38,170 nt of DNA from Candidatus Aquidulcis frankliniae (GCA_009925905.1 RFPZ01000001.1:1-38170), one strand, 5' to 3'; counted from the stretch's first letter, positions 1 through 11,848 are shown. Notes: generated by a model from the letters alone, not told the origin. Made by a program: numbers and translations.

Positions 1-497
1 GAGAGGCCGGTGAGCGGGTCGCCATCAACCGCGACGAACTGGTCGCCACCAAGAATCCCTGCGGCGCGCGCTGGGGCGCCATCAATGGTTGAGGCAACCG
101 TAAGCAAACAGTCGCTGTTGATTGCAGTGCAGAGTTCTCCAGCTGAGGTGCGCAGGTCAATTACCGCACCAATTCCGGTGAAGCTCCCAGAGAGCCCCTC
201 CTTCATCGCAGCCATCTCCTCTGCGGTCAGGTACTGAGAATATGGATCATCGAGTGAGTCAACGAGTCCCTTGATTGCCCCGTTGACAAGCTCCTCGTCG
301 CTCTTTGGTCCGACATGCTGCTCTTGAATGAGTGTGAGTACTTCATTGAATCGCGCGAGATCGAGGCTGCCGCTTCCCTGCGCGCTGCTGTCGCTGGAGC
401 GCAGCCCAGCGTTGTAGGCGGCGATCGCAATGATGATGGCGAGAAGGAGTCGACCAGCTCGAGTGAAGAGCGGTGTGCCCGCTGGTGTCAGGTTCAT
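1..497 (-). CDS. S41 family C-terminal processing peptidase, 5' part (runs off window)
   Basis: This is the first 165 codons of a CtpA/CtpB-type periplasmic serine protease; the rest lies beyond the left edge. The start ATG at 497 has AAGGAG (505-510) seven bases upstream. Residues about 10-30 form an N-terminal membrane or signal segment (LLLAIIIAIAAY). The family pattern follows: a helical region with the DDPYSQYLTAEE motif, then the start of a PDZ domain (GSFTGIGAVI). The Ser/Lys catalytic dyad of the family would lie outside the window. It starts 28 bp after ftsX stops and is probably co-transcribed with ftsEX. In Bacillus and other bacteria such proteases process wall or sporulation factors, so a link to FtsEX-controlled wall hydrolysis is plausible but inferred. 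Family assignment is firm; the substrate is unknown. Confidence 0.85.
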   Translation of the reverse strand, partial: MNLTPAGTPLFTRAGRLLLAIIIAIAAYNAGLRSSDSSAQGSGSLDLARFNEVLTLIQEQHVGPKSDEELVNGAIKGLVDSLDDPYSQYLTAEEMAAMKEGLSGSFTGIGAVIDLRTSAGELCTAINSDCLLTVASTIDGAPARAAGILGGDQFVAVDGDPLTGL

Positions 498-525
498 GGT
501 GGTGCTCCTTCTCTGCGTGTGGCGA

Positions 526-1449
526 CTAGTTCAGTCGCCCTCGCAGAGAGAGTAGCGCGCCAAGCGCCCCGAGGCCGAGCCCCGCGAGGATGACCGAAAT
601 TGAGACCTGCCCCGCGAGGATCGCCGAGGTTTGTACTGGAAGGACACGGAAGAGATTGAGCATGATGGCACCAATGCTGGCACTCAAGATGCCAAAGATG
701 AAGAGCGTTATTAGCGCCCCAGCAGCTCCGATCGCGAGGCCTTCAAGAATAAATGGGAGCCTGACCCAGGTGGCGCTCGCTCCAACAATGCGCATGATTG
801 CGATCTCGTCGCTGCGAGCCAAGATGGCAAGCCGAATTGCGTTTACCACCACCGCGAGCACAGCGAGCGAGAAGCCGACCACGATGATCAGGCCAACGAT
901 GCGCAGCGCACCTGTGATGGCGACGAGACTCTCCGCAAGCGCCCGCCCATCGATGACGCGGCTGATCGAGGCTGCGTCTGGAATGGCGGCGAGGCCGTCG
1001 GCAACCCGTCCGGTATCAGCCGGGTTATCGAGGGAGATCTCGTAACTGGCTGGGAGCGGGTTCACGCCGAGATTCCCAGTGAGGTCTGGCTCGCCGCGCT
1101 CCTTTAGCCGCAGCTTAAACGCGGCAAGAGCTTCGTCGGCACTGACATATGTCGTCTCCTTTACCCCATCTATCGCCTCAATTTGAACCTGAATCGCTCG
1201 GGCATCACTCTCACTGATGGAACTCTTTAAGTAGGCGATGACCTCAACCTTGGAATCGGCATAGGAGAGCGCCGCATCAAGACCGGCGCGAATCACGAGT
1301 ACCGAGGCGAGCACCATCAGCATCAACGTCATCGTTGTGGTCGCGGCGATCGTTGCGAGGCGGTTTCGCGAGAGACCGTTCGCTGCTGCTGACACGCTTA
1401 GCCGAATAAGGCGGCTTCGATGTGATTTGCTCTCTTTCTGCGTGTTCAT
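526..1449 (-). CDS. ftsX: Cell division ABC transporter permease FtsX
   Basis: Membrane partner of FtsE. The FtsEX complex transmits ATP hydrolysis across the membrane to activate peptidoglycan hydrolases at the division septum. The 307-residue protein has the family layout: a short basic N-terminus, one TM at about 35-55, an extracellular domain of about 110 residues (VEVIAYLKSSISES to about residue 165), then three TM helices. The cytoplasmic stretch before the third TM carries the FtsX-type sequence RSDEIAIMRIVGA. Length is normal. The ATG overlaps the ftsE stop by one base (TGATG), so translation is coupled. The adjacent S41 protease may be a functional partner (inference). Confidence 0.93.
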   Translation of the reverse strand: MNTQKESKSHRSRLIRLSVSAAANGLSRNRLATIAATTTMTLMLMVLASVLVIRAGLDAALSYADSKVEVIAYLKSSISESDARAIQVQIEAIDGVKETTYVSADEALAAFKLRLKERGEPDLTGNLGVNPLPASYEISLDNPADTGRVADGLAAIPDAASISRVIDGRALAESLVAITGALRIVGLIIVVGFSLAVLAVVVNAIRLAILARSDEIAIMRIVGASATWVRLPFILEGLAIGAAGALITLFIFGILSASIGAIMLNLFRVLPVQTSAILAGQVSISVILAGLGLGALGALLSLRGRLN

Positions 1450-2174
1450 CAGCCGACCCGGTGATACGTAGCATTTGCCTCGTCGCGAATCAGGCGACCG
1501 CCCTCAAGGCCGATCACTCGACGGCGCAGCGTGGTGACGATGTCAGAGTCATGCGTGGCCACAAGCACCGTGACCCCGAGGCGGTTAATGTCCATCAGTA
1601 ACTCCATAATCTCCCAACTGATGAGCGGGTCGAGATTTCCGGTCGGCTCATCTGCGATGAGTAACTCTGGGTCCCCAACAATTGCTCTTGCGATCGCGGT
1701 GCGCTGCTGCTCGCCACCTGAAAGCTCAGACGGATAGCGATCAGCGAGCCGCGACAAGCCAACAATACGAAGCGCGCGTTCTGTAGCACTCGCAACCCGT
1801 TCTGGCGCCGCCCCAGTTACCTCAAGCGCGAAGGCAACGTTCTCGCGCACGGTTCGGCGCGGTAAGAGTCGGAAATCTTGAAAGACCACGCCGATGCGGC
1901 GACGCAGGTTTGGCACCTCTCCACCAGAGAGGCGATGTACTGGGAATCCAGCAACATGGACCTCGCCTGTGGTCGGAAGCACGTCACGAACCAGGAGTCC
2001 GATGAGCGTGGACTTGCCTGCACCTGATGGACCAACGAGGAAGGCGAACTCTCCACGCTGAATGGTGAGACTCACATCCCCAAGGGCGATATGGCCGCTT
2101 GGGTAAGTCACAGAGATTCCCATCAGCTCAACAACCGGTTTTTCCAGTTCGCCCATGTCGACTACATCACTCAT
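1449..2174 (-). CDS. ftsE: Cell division ATP-binding protein FtsE
   Basis: ABC-type ATPase that pairs with FtsX. Visible motifs are Walker A (GPSGAGKST, about residues 48-56), the Q-loop region (GVVFQDFRLLP), the ABC signature (LSGGEQQRTAIARA), Walker B (LLIADEPTGNLD) and a switch His (VATHDSD). The length of 241 aa is slightly longer than typical FtsE (about 220-230), with a short N-terminal extension before the usual start of the fold. It begins 9 bp after the prfB stop; the purine-rich end of prfB (GAGGAGTAGGA) probably supplies the ribosome binding site. The prfB-ftsE-ftsX order is common in several bacterial phyla. Confidence 0.95.
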   Translation of the reverse strand: MSDVVDMGELEKPVVELMGISVTYPSGHIALGDVSLTIQRGEFAFLVGPSGAGKSTLIGLLVRDVLPTTGEVHVAGFPVHRLSGGEVPNLRRRIGVVFQDFRLLPRRTVRENVAFALEVTGAAPERVASATERALRIVGLSRLADRYPSELSGGEQQRTAIARAIVGDPELLIADEPTGNLDPLISWEIMELLMDINRLGVTVLVATHDSDIVTTLRRRVIGLEGGRLIRDEANATYHRVG

Positions 2175-2183
2175 GAGTGGATC

Positions 2184-3315
2184 CTACTCCTCATCAATAC
2201 TGCCGCCAGCGAGCGGCGCCCCTGTGGAGACACGCTCGAGTTCAGCGAGGATGAATGCGTCAAAGTCTCCATCAAGCACGCCAGTAGTGTCAGAGGTCTG
2301 GTGGCCGGTGCGGTGGTCTTTCACCATCTGGTATGGGTGCAACACATAGCTACGAATCTGGTTCCCCCACCCTGCCGATACGGTCTCACCACGCACACGA
2401 GCCAGCTCCTCCTCACGGGCGCGAATCTTCAGTTCAATTAGTTTCCCGCGCAACATGCGCTCAGCAGTTTCACGGTTCTGCATTTGTGAGCGCTGGTTTT
2501 GGCTGGAGACCACGGAGTTTGTGGGAAGGTGGGTGAGACGCACTGCTGATTCTGTCTTGTTCACGTGCTGGCCACCGGCGCCACTGGACCGATACGTATC
2601 CACACGAATCTCATCCCAGTTGAGCGTTACCTCAGCGTCGTCTTCAACCTCTGGAATTACTTCAAACATGGCGAAGGTTGTCTGTCGTCGCTTCTGTCCG
2701 TCAAATGGTGAGATGCGCACCAGACGATGGACGCCGCGCTCCGCACGAAGCCATCCGAAAGCATTGCGGCCGCGGATCTCTAAAACGACACTGCGATAGC
2801 CAGCACCCTCACCTTCGGTGGAATCCACAATCTCGGTGGCGAAGCTATGTCGTTCCGCCCAGCGCATGTAGGCGCGCAGCAAGATGGCGGTCCAGTCACA
2901 TGCTTCGGTGCCGCCGGCGCCCGCTTGGATAGTGACGATGGCATCAGCATCGGCGTACTCGCCACTAAAGAGGAGTGAGGTGCGCGCTCTTTCAAAATCG
3001 ACCTCCAGAAGTGCCGCCTTGGCTGCGACCTCGTCCTGCAACCCCTGGTCGCCTTCTGACTCAGCGAGTTCGAAAAGTTCACCGAGGTCGCGAGCCGAGG
3101 TCGTGAGGTCCTTCCAGAGGGTGAGCTCCTCACGGAGGCCCTCCGCTTCGCGAGCAAGGCGCCTTGCGGCGCGCTGGTCATCCCAAAAGCCTGGCGCGAG
3201 CATTGCCGCCTCAATTTCGGCGAGCCGGGCGGCCTTCGCTACGGGGTCAAAGACGCCCCGAGGTTGCCTCGATGCGACCGAGCAGGTCCCGCAGGGAGGT
3301 GGCGTCGACGCTCAC
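2184..3315 (-). CDS. prfB: Peptide chain release factor 2, expressed by +1 programmed frameshift
   Basis: RF2 releases nascent peptides at UGA and UAA. Reading begins at GTG 3315 (GAGG seven bases upstream), runs 22 codons (VSVDATSLRDLL...SGRL) and meets an in-frame TGA at 3249-3247. The local sequence GGGG-CGT-CTT-TGA-C is the classic prfB slippery site with its Shine-Dalgarno-like element three bases before CTT. After a +1 shift the frame reads D-P-V-A-K-A-A and continues to 2184, giving about 376 aa, close to the normal RF2 length. The RF2-specific SPF stop-recognition motif (VRISPFDG) and the catalytic GGQ (GAGGQHVNKTES) are present. A simple ORF call would start wrongly at 3203. It lies 54 bp after secA. 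Confidence 0.95.
3246..3259 (-). promoter_or_regulatory. prfB: prfB +1 programmed ribosomal frameshift site
   Basis: On the minus strand the sequence reads GGGGCGTCTTTGAC. CTT (3252-3250) is the slippery codon, TGA (3249-3247) is the in-frame stop at codon 23, and the following C gives the poor termination context. The GGGG stretch is spaced three bases from CTT, as in Escherichia coli. RF2 shortage stalls the ribosome at UGA and favours slipping onto UUU, an autoregulatory loop known for this gene. Confidence 0.94.
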
Positions 3316-3369
3316 CCTGCAGCCTCACCCAGCCGAACCGCGGCGTCCACGGGGGACTCGCTGCTCACG

Positions 3370-6078
<2,709 letters not shown>

Positions 6079-6091
6079 CGCCGGCGGAGGC

Positions 6092-6325
6092 CTAGCGCCA
6101 GAATCCGGCGGAGTATCCGATCACCAGGATGCCGAAGGTAAGCGCGGCGAGCACAACCCAGAAGAGGGCGCTTACCGGCCTGCTGGTCGGATTCATTTCA
6201 GGATTCTTCATTGGCGCGACGTTCCATCGCGGACTGCGCAGCGTTGCGCGCCAGTCGACGTTCTTCTCGGGAGTGCGAGTGACCATTGCACCGCGCTCAT
6301 CTGGACCATGCAGCTTCAGTGTCAT
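6092..6325 (-). CDS. Small single-pass membrane protein of unknown function
   Basis: I do not recognise this 77-residue protein. The first ~50 residues are polar and rich in Arg, Pro and Asn (DWRATLRSPRW, MNPTSRPVS). The last ~27 form one hydrophobic helix (ALFWVVLAALTFGILVIGY) ending AGFWR, so it should be anchored by its C-terminus with the N-terminus probably cytoplasmic. Two facts support a real gene: its ATG overlaps the prs stop by four bases (ATGA), and it ends 13 bp before secA. A role near the Sec machinery is only a guess from position. An alternative start at Met14 is possible. Confidence 0.7.
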   Translation of the reverse strand: MTLKLHGPDERGAMVTRTPEKNVDWRATLRSPRWNVAPMKNPEMNPTSRPVSALFWVVLAALTFGILVIGYSAGFWR

Positions 6326-7359
6326 CGTCGTGTTCTCGTCTCGCTGGAGGGAGCTGTTGAGACCGGCCCGGTCTGGTGTTCGTCCCAGAAGAGCATCTCT
6401 TCCGCAGTTGCCGACTCTTTACCGAAGAGCGCGCCAACCGACTCACCGAGATGAATGCGGCGGATCGCCTCGCCGAAGAGCGGGGCAGAGGAGAGGCGCT
6501 TGATTTTCGTACTCTTTGCGCCGACTGGTAGCGGAATTGAGTCGGTAACCACCACCTCGCGCACATTGCAGTGTTCAATTCGTTCGATCGCTGGGCCAGA
6601 GAAGACGCCGTGTGTTGCACACGCGGTCACCTCAATCGCGCCGGCCTCCTCAATCGCACGGACAATTTCTGTGAGTGTCCCGGCAGTGTCAATTTCATCG
6701 TCGACGATGACGACGCGCTTCCCCTTCACGTCACCGATGACGTTCAACACTTCAGCATGGTCATCGTTTCCCTCGCGTCGCTTCTCTACGATCGCAAGTG
6801 GCGCGTTGAGCAGCTCGGCAAAGGTGCGCGCTCGCTTTGCGAATCCAAGGTCGGTCACAACGACAAGGTTCTCGGTACCACGCTGTCGCATGTAGTTGGA
6901 AAGGAGATGCACGGCGGTAAGTTCGTCGACAGGAACATTGAAGAAGCCCTGCAGCTGACCTTGGTGTAAGTCAAGGGTGAGGATGCGATTGGCACCGGCA
7001 ACTTGCAGCATGTCGGCGACAAGTCGCGCTGTGATCGGAACGCGCGGCTGATCTTTCTTATCGGAGCGCCCATACCCGTAGTAGGGGATCACGGCGGTGA
7101 TGCGGCCAGCTGACGCGCGCTTGAATGCATCAATCATAATCAGCAGCTCCATGATGGAGGTGCTGACTGGGCGCGACGTCGGCTGCACGATGAAGACATC
7201 TTTCTCGCGGGCGTTGTCGAGAATCTTGACGAAGATGTTCTCATTGGCGAAGGCGAAGACCTCAGCCTTCCCGATTTCGCGTCCGAGGTAGCGTGCGATC
7301 TTTGCAGCAAGTTCGGGGTTGGCGTTCCCCGTGTAGACGTCGATCGAATCTGCCCTCAT
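6322..7359 (-). CDS. prs: Ribose-phosphate pyrophosphokinase (PRPP synthase)
   Basis: Makes PRPP from ribose 5-phosphate and ATP for nucleotide, His and Trp synthesis. Class I motifs are visible: the Arg/Gln-rich loop region (VFIVQPTSRPVS), the divalent cation/ribose-phosphate segment (LTLDLHQGQLQGFF), the catalytic flexible region (VVTDLGFAKRA, VEKRRE) and the PRPP-binding loop (VIVDDEIDTAGT; DDMIDTGGT in many homologues). The length of 345 aa exceeds the usual ~315 because of a polar C-terminal tail of about 25 residues (DEHQTGPVSTAPSSETRTRR). ATG 7359 is preceded by GGAGG at a good distance. It sits between gyrA and the small membrane ORF in the same run. Confidence 0.95.
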   Translation of the reverse strand: MRADSIDVYTGNANPELAAKIARYLGREIGKAEVFAFANENIFVKILDNAREKDVFIVQPTSRPVSTSIMELLIMIDAFKRASAGRITAVIPYYGYGRSDKKDQPRVPITARLVADMLQVAGANRILTLDLHQGQLQGFFNVPVDELTAVHLLSNYMRQRGTENLVVVTDLGFAKRARTFAELLNAPLAIVEKRREGNDDHAEVLNVIGDVKGKRVVIVDDEIDTAGTLTEIVRAIEEAGAIEVTACATHGVFSGPAIERIEHCNVREVVVTDSIPLPVGAKSTKIKRLSSAPLFGEAIRRIHLGESVGALFGKESATAEEMLFWDEHQTGPVSTAPSSETRTRR

Positions 7360-7390
7360 CGCCGTCCTCCGCTCTCTGGACGGGTCACTC

Positions 7391-9545
7391 TTAGCGACCC
7401 GAACGCTTCTTCGGGGCTGGCTTCCCCTTTGCGACCGGCTTCGATGTTGCTGCTGGCTTCCCCTTTGCCGCTGGCTTCGACTTTGTCACCGGCTTCCCCT
7501 TTGAGGGGGTGCCACCCTTGGCGGTTGGGCGTGGTGCCTTCACGACCTTAGGGACTTCCGGAGCCATGCCAGCTTCGTCTTCATTGTCGCTTGTGCTGTT
7601 GCGCTTTGCCAGACCCGTACGGAAGGCGGCGATTCCAGCGACCTTGTCACCTTCGCGCAGGGTCATCACGCGCACGCCCTGAGCACTGCCGTCCTTGCGG
7701 GTGGCGATGCTCTCGAGTTTGGTGCGCACGACCTGACCTTCGGAGCTGATCAAGATCACCTCTTCGTCGGCCTCGCTCACCTGGCGCACGGCCACCACTG
7801 GGCCGGTCTTGCGCCCTTCGAGCGGGATCAGGCGGACGCCTTGGGTGCCGCGGTGCTTGCGGGCGAACGCCCCCACAGGGACGCGCTTGCCATGGCCGGT
7901 CTCCGTCAGGACAAGGAGGTCGGCGCCAGGTTCCGCCACGGCCATGGCAACCACAAGGTCACCCTGGCGGGCGAGTCGGATGCCGATCACGCCACCAGCG
8001 GTGCGGCCCATCGGACGCGCCTCGCGCTCGTGGAAGCGGCAGATGCGCCCCTGACGGGTGGCCATCACGAGGTCATCTTCGCCCGAGGTCTGAATCACCT
8101 GGGCGAGCTCATCGCCCTTATCGAGGGTGATAGCGATGATGCCGGTGGAGCGCACCTTCTCGAACTGCTCAATCGCCGTCTTCTTGATGATGCCTTTCTT
8201 CGTGGAGAAGGCGAGATAGCTCCCAGGCGTGAAGCCATTCAGGATGATCGTAGCCACTGGAGTTTCGCCCGACTCCACCTGCACCCCTGGAAGGTTCACG
8301 ATCGGGATCCCCTTGTTCTGTCGTGAGGCGTCAGGGATCTCGTGCACCTTGGCGCTGAACCCACGACCCTTGTTGGTGAAGAAGAGTGCGTAGTCGTGGG
8401 TGTTGGCAACTTGCAGTGTGGCAACTGCGTCCTCTTCACGTGTCGTCATGCCGATCACGCCCTTGCCACCGCGATGCTGCTGGCGGTAGGTGGTGAGCGG
8501 CTGTCGCTTGATGTAGCCGCGGCCGGAGATGGTGATCACGACGTCCTCGTCGGCAATCAGGTCTTCATCCGACATCTCTCGCGTTGCATCTTGGGCAATC
8601 TTGGTGCGACGTCGGTCGGCGAACTTCTCTTTCAGTTTGGCGAATTCGTCCGAGATGATCTTCGAAATGCGAGCGGGGCGCGCCAAGATGTCTTCAAGCT
8701 CAGCAATGAACTTGATGACCTCAAGGTACTCGTCCTCGATCTTCTTGCGTTCGAGGGCGGCAAGGCGCGCAAGGCGCATGTCGAGAATGGCCTGTGCCTG
8801 CAGCTCGCTGAGCTTGAAGCGTTCCATGAGTTGCGTGCGGGCAACATCAACGTCGGCTGCGGCGCGAATTGTCTTAATGACGGCGTCGAGATTGTCGAGC
8901 GCGATCTTGAGCCCCTCGAGGATGTGGGCGCGCTCACGTGCCTTCTTGAGCTCATATTCGGTGCGACGGCGCACGATGATGCGACGGTGATCAATGTGGT
9001 GCTGCAGTACCGATTTCAGCGAGAGCGTCTGTGGCTGACCATCAACGAGTGCAAGCATGTTCATGCTGAAAGCTGAGCGCAGAGGAGTGAGTTTCAACAG
9101 TTTGTTCAGCACCTTGTGTGGATTTGCATCCTTCTTTACCTCAACGTAGATGCGCATGCCGTCGCGGTCTGACTCATCGCGTAGGTCGGCAATTCCGTCG
9201 AGGCGCTCCTCTTTGACAAGGTCCGCAATCTTCTCGACAAGCGACGACTTGTTCACCTGGTATGGGAGCTCGGTGATGATGATCGCAGTTCGATCACCAC
9301 GCGACGCCTCTTCAAAGTGCGTGGCGCCGTCGACAACGACTCGGCCGCGTCCGTGCGCGTACATCTGTCGCACTGCGTCGATGCGCTCCGTTGCGCCGGT
9401 GAGCGGGTTCTTGATGGTGTCGTAGCGGTAGAGGATTCCGCCCGTTGGGAAGTCTGGCGCATTGACATATTTGCAAAGATCATCAACGGAGAGTTCTGGG
9501 TCAGCGATCAGGGCGATCGCCGCATCGGCGATTTCACCAAGGTTG
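7391..9545 (-). pseudogene. gyrA: DNA gyrase subunit A, C-terminal fragment after an internal deletion
   Basis: This frame (open from 9583) matches GyrA from NLGEIADAAIAL (base 9544) to the end, about 717 residues. It keeps the second half of the breakage-reunion domain (PYQVNKSSLVEKI, RDESDRDGMRIYVEVK), the coiled coil, and the beta-pinwheel DNA-wrapping domain with a GyrA-box (QHRGGKG), which marks it as GyrA rather than ParC. The tail is a Lys/Pro/Ala repeat. It is out of frame with the N-terminal fragment. About 80 residues normally between PLVD and HNLGE are absent, including the AAMRYTE active-site Tyr. An ORF call would add a spurious MHRTSPC start from the other frame. As written, the gene cannot make active gyrase. 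Confidence 0.9.
7416..7503 (-). repeat. 36-bp tandem repeat encoding the basic GyrA tail
   Basis: The 16-base unit GCTGGCTTCCCCTTTG (plus strand) recurs at 7416, 7452 and, with two changes, 7488: an exact 36-bp period. It encodes 12-residue units of the form KGKPxxxSKPxA at the GyrA C-terminus. Such tails are low-complexity and prone to length change. Confidence 0.85.
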
Positions 9546-9860
9546 ATCAACGAGCGGATGACGCATGGAGAAGTCCTGTGCAAGCCGCACCAGCGCGTCG
9601 TAGAGCGCGCCGTCGCCGTGTGGATGGTACTTACCCATCACCTCGCCGACGATGGCGGCGCATTTGCGATAGGCAGAACCACCCGAGAGGCCCATCTCGC
9701 CCATGGTGTACAAGATGCGGCGGTGAACCGGCTTGAGGCCGTCACGAACGTCAGGGAGCGCGCGCGCCACGATCACGCTCATTGCGTAATCGAGATAGCT
9801 CGTGCGCATCTCGTCTTCGATGCGAATCGAACGGACGCTCTCTCGTGCCTCGTCGTTCAT
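9534..9860 (-). pseudogene. gyrA: DNA gyrase subunit A, N-terminal fragment
   Basis: Residues 1-105 match the GyrA N-terminus: RIEDEMRTSYLDYAMSVIV, ALPDVRDGLKPVHRRILYTM, GKYHPHGDGALYDALVRLAQ and DFSMRHPLVD. The frame then reads Q-P-W and stops at 9534-9536. Those last codons are the start of the C-terminal fragment read in the wrong frame. ATG 9860 has TAGGAGG about ten bases upstream, overlapping the end of gyrB, so the 5' signals look intact. The break lies at about 9545/9546. Confidence 0.9.
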
Positions 9861-9874
9861 GTTGCCATCGCCTC

Positions 9875-11848
9875 CTATACGTCCAGGTTCTGGACCTTGT
9901 GGGCCTCAGCCTTAATGAAGTCGCGGCGTGGCTCAACGCGTTCACCCATCAGCATTTCGAAGATTTCGTTGGCGACCGCGGCATCTTCGATGCGCGCCTG
10001 GAGGAAGACGCGGTTCTCAGGATTCATCGCCGTCTCCCAGAGCTGCTCGGCATTCATCTCACCGAGGCCCTTGAAGCGCTGCACGCTGACGTTCTTCGTC
10101 TTGAATGAGGCGATCGCGTCGTCGCGCTCCTTCTCGGTCGCCGCGTACTTCGTCTCCTTGCCGGTGCTTACGCGGTAGAGCGGTGGCTGAGCGATGTAGA
10201 GGTAGCCCGCCTCAATGATGGCTGGCATGTAGCGATAGAAGAAGGTGAGCAGCAGCGTTCGAATGTGCGCACCATCCACGTCGGCGTCGGTCATGATGAT
10301 GACGCGGTGGTAGCGCAGCTTCGTGATGTCAAAGCGGCTGTTTGAGTCTTCCATGCTGGAATCTTGAATGCCAGCGCCGAGCGCCATGATCAGCGTGCGA
10401 ATGTTGTCGCTGCCAAGAATCTTGTCGATGCGCGCCTTCTCAACGTTGAGCAGCTTGCCGCGCAGCGGGAAGATTGCTTGGAAGCGGCGATCGCGACCCT
10501 GTTTTGCCGAACCACCGGCCGACTCACCCTCCACGATGTAGAGCTCTGATTTTGCTGGGTCGCGCTCTTGGCAGTCGGCAAGCTTTCCTGGAAGTGCGCT
10601 CCCTTCGAGTGCACCTTTGCGCATGACGAGCTCTTTCGCCTTGCGCGCCGCTTCGCGTCCACGCGCAGCGTTGAGCGATTGGCGAATGACCTCTTTGCCG
10701 TCGGACGGATTCTCTTCGAGGAATTGTGTGAGGCCCTTGTTGACGGCGGTTTGCACGATGCCCTTGATCTCTGCCGTACCGAGCTTCGCCTTTGTTTGGC
10801 CTTCGAACTGCGGATCAACGAGTTTCACGCTGATCACTGCGGTCAGACCTTCGCGCACATCTTCACCCGTGAGGTTTGGATCGTTGTCTTTCATGGCGCC
10901 GTTCTTGCGACCCCACTCGTTGAGCGAGCTGGTGAGTGCAGCGCGGAATCCGGTGACGTGCGTTCCGCCGTCGATGGTGTTGATGTTGTTCGCAAAGGCG
11001 AGGAGTGTTTCCGACCACGAATCACTTTGGTATTGGAAGGCGACTTCAACGCTGGTCGTCCCCTCCATCCCCTCGATGTAGACAGGTCGGTCGTGTGTGA
11101 CCTTGCGTTTTCGATTGAGATGGCGAACAAACGAGACGATGCCACCTTGGAAGTAGAACGTTGCTTCGCGATCAGCACGATCGTCAATCAGCGTCATCCA
11201 GAGACCCTTGTTGAGATACGCGGATTCGCGCAAACGATTCGCAAGCGTTTCAAATGAGTACTCGGTGGTTGAGAACATTTCTGGATCGGGCAAGAAGGTA
11301 GTGGTTGTTCCGCGTCTGCCAGCTGTTGGATTTCCTTTGATCACCTTGGTGCGTGGCACACCGCGCTCATACTCTTGTGACCAAACAAAACCATCACGTG
11401 CAGATTCAACGCGTAGTTTGATACTGAGTGCGTTGACAACGGAGACACCAACGCCGTGAAGCCCGCCAGAAACTTTGTATCCGCCGCCGCCGAACTTTCC
11501 GCCGGCATGCAGGACGGTGTGCACGACTTCAAGTGCATCTTTTCCGGTGGAGTGTTTACCAACAGGAACGCCGCGACCATCATCTGCAACGGTGATCGAA
11601 TTGTCTTTGTTGATGCGCACCACAATGCGTGTTGCGTGGCCGGCCATGGCTTCGTCAACTGAGTTGTCAACCACTTCATACACAAGGTGATGCAAGCCGC
11701 GCTCATCGGTCGAGCCGATGTACATTCCGGGACGCTTCCGTACCGCTTCAAGTCCTTCAAGAACTTGAATGCTGGATGCACCGTAGTCGCCGGTAGGTTT
11801 TTTCGTGCGGCTACCTGTTGCGGCTGCGGAGCCCTTTTTTTCGGTCAC
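9875..11848 (-). CDS. gyrB: DNA gyrase subunit B
   Basis: ATPase subunit of gyrase, which introduces negative supercoils with GyrA. The protein is complete at 657 aa. GHKL ATPase motifs are present (EVVDNSVDEAMAGH; DDGRGVPVG; GGKFGGGGYKVSGGLHGVG), followed by the transducer domain, the TOPRIM domain (YIVEGESAGG; TDADVDGAHIRTLLL) and a normal GyrB C-terminus (QRFKGLGEMNAEQLWETAMNP). A short Lys/Thr-rich N-terminal extension precedes the fold. Its ATG overlaps the parB stop by four bases (ATGA). In contrast to gyrA, nothing is missing. Confidence 0.97.
   Translation of the reverse strand: MTEKKGSAAATGSRTKKPTGDYGASSIQVLEGLEAVRKRPGMYIGSTDERGLHHLVYEVVDNSVDEAMAGHATRIVVRINKDNSITVADDGRGVPVGKHSTGKDALEVVHTVLHAGGKFGGGGYKVSGGLHGVGVSVVNALSIKLRVESARDGFVWSQEYERGVPRTKVIKGNPTAGRRGTTTTFLPDPEMFSTTEYSFETLANRLRESAYLNKGLWMTLIDDRADREATFYFQGGIVSFVRHLNRKRKVTHDRPVYIEGMEGTTSVEVAFQYQSDSWSETLLAFANNINTIDGGTHVTGFRAALTSSLNEWGRKNGAMKDNDPNLTGEDVREGLTAVISVKLVDPQFEGQTKAKLGTAEIKGIVQTAVNKGLTQFLEENPSDGKEVIRQSLNAARGREAARKAKELVMRKGALEGSALPGKLADCQERDPAKSELYIVEGESAGGSAKQGRDRRFQAIFPLRGKLLNVEKARIDKILGSDNIRTLIMALGAGIQDSSMEDSNSRFDITKLRYHRVIIMTDADVDGAHIRTLLLTFFYRYMPAIIEAGYLYIAQPPLYRVSTGKETKYAATEKERDDAIASFKTKNVSVQRFKGLGEMNAEQLWETAMNPENRVFLQARIEDAAVANEIFEMLMGERVEPRRDFIKAEAHKVQNLDV

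Noticed and set aside
2184..3203. prfB starting at ATG 3203
   Set aside because: This would drop the conserved N-terminal helix; the upstream frame with the CTT-TGA-C site explains the full protein.
8342..9076. 244-codon plus-strand frame opposite gyrA
   Set aside because: It is a shadow of a conserved coding region with no start signals or recognisable motifs.
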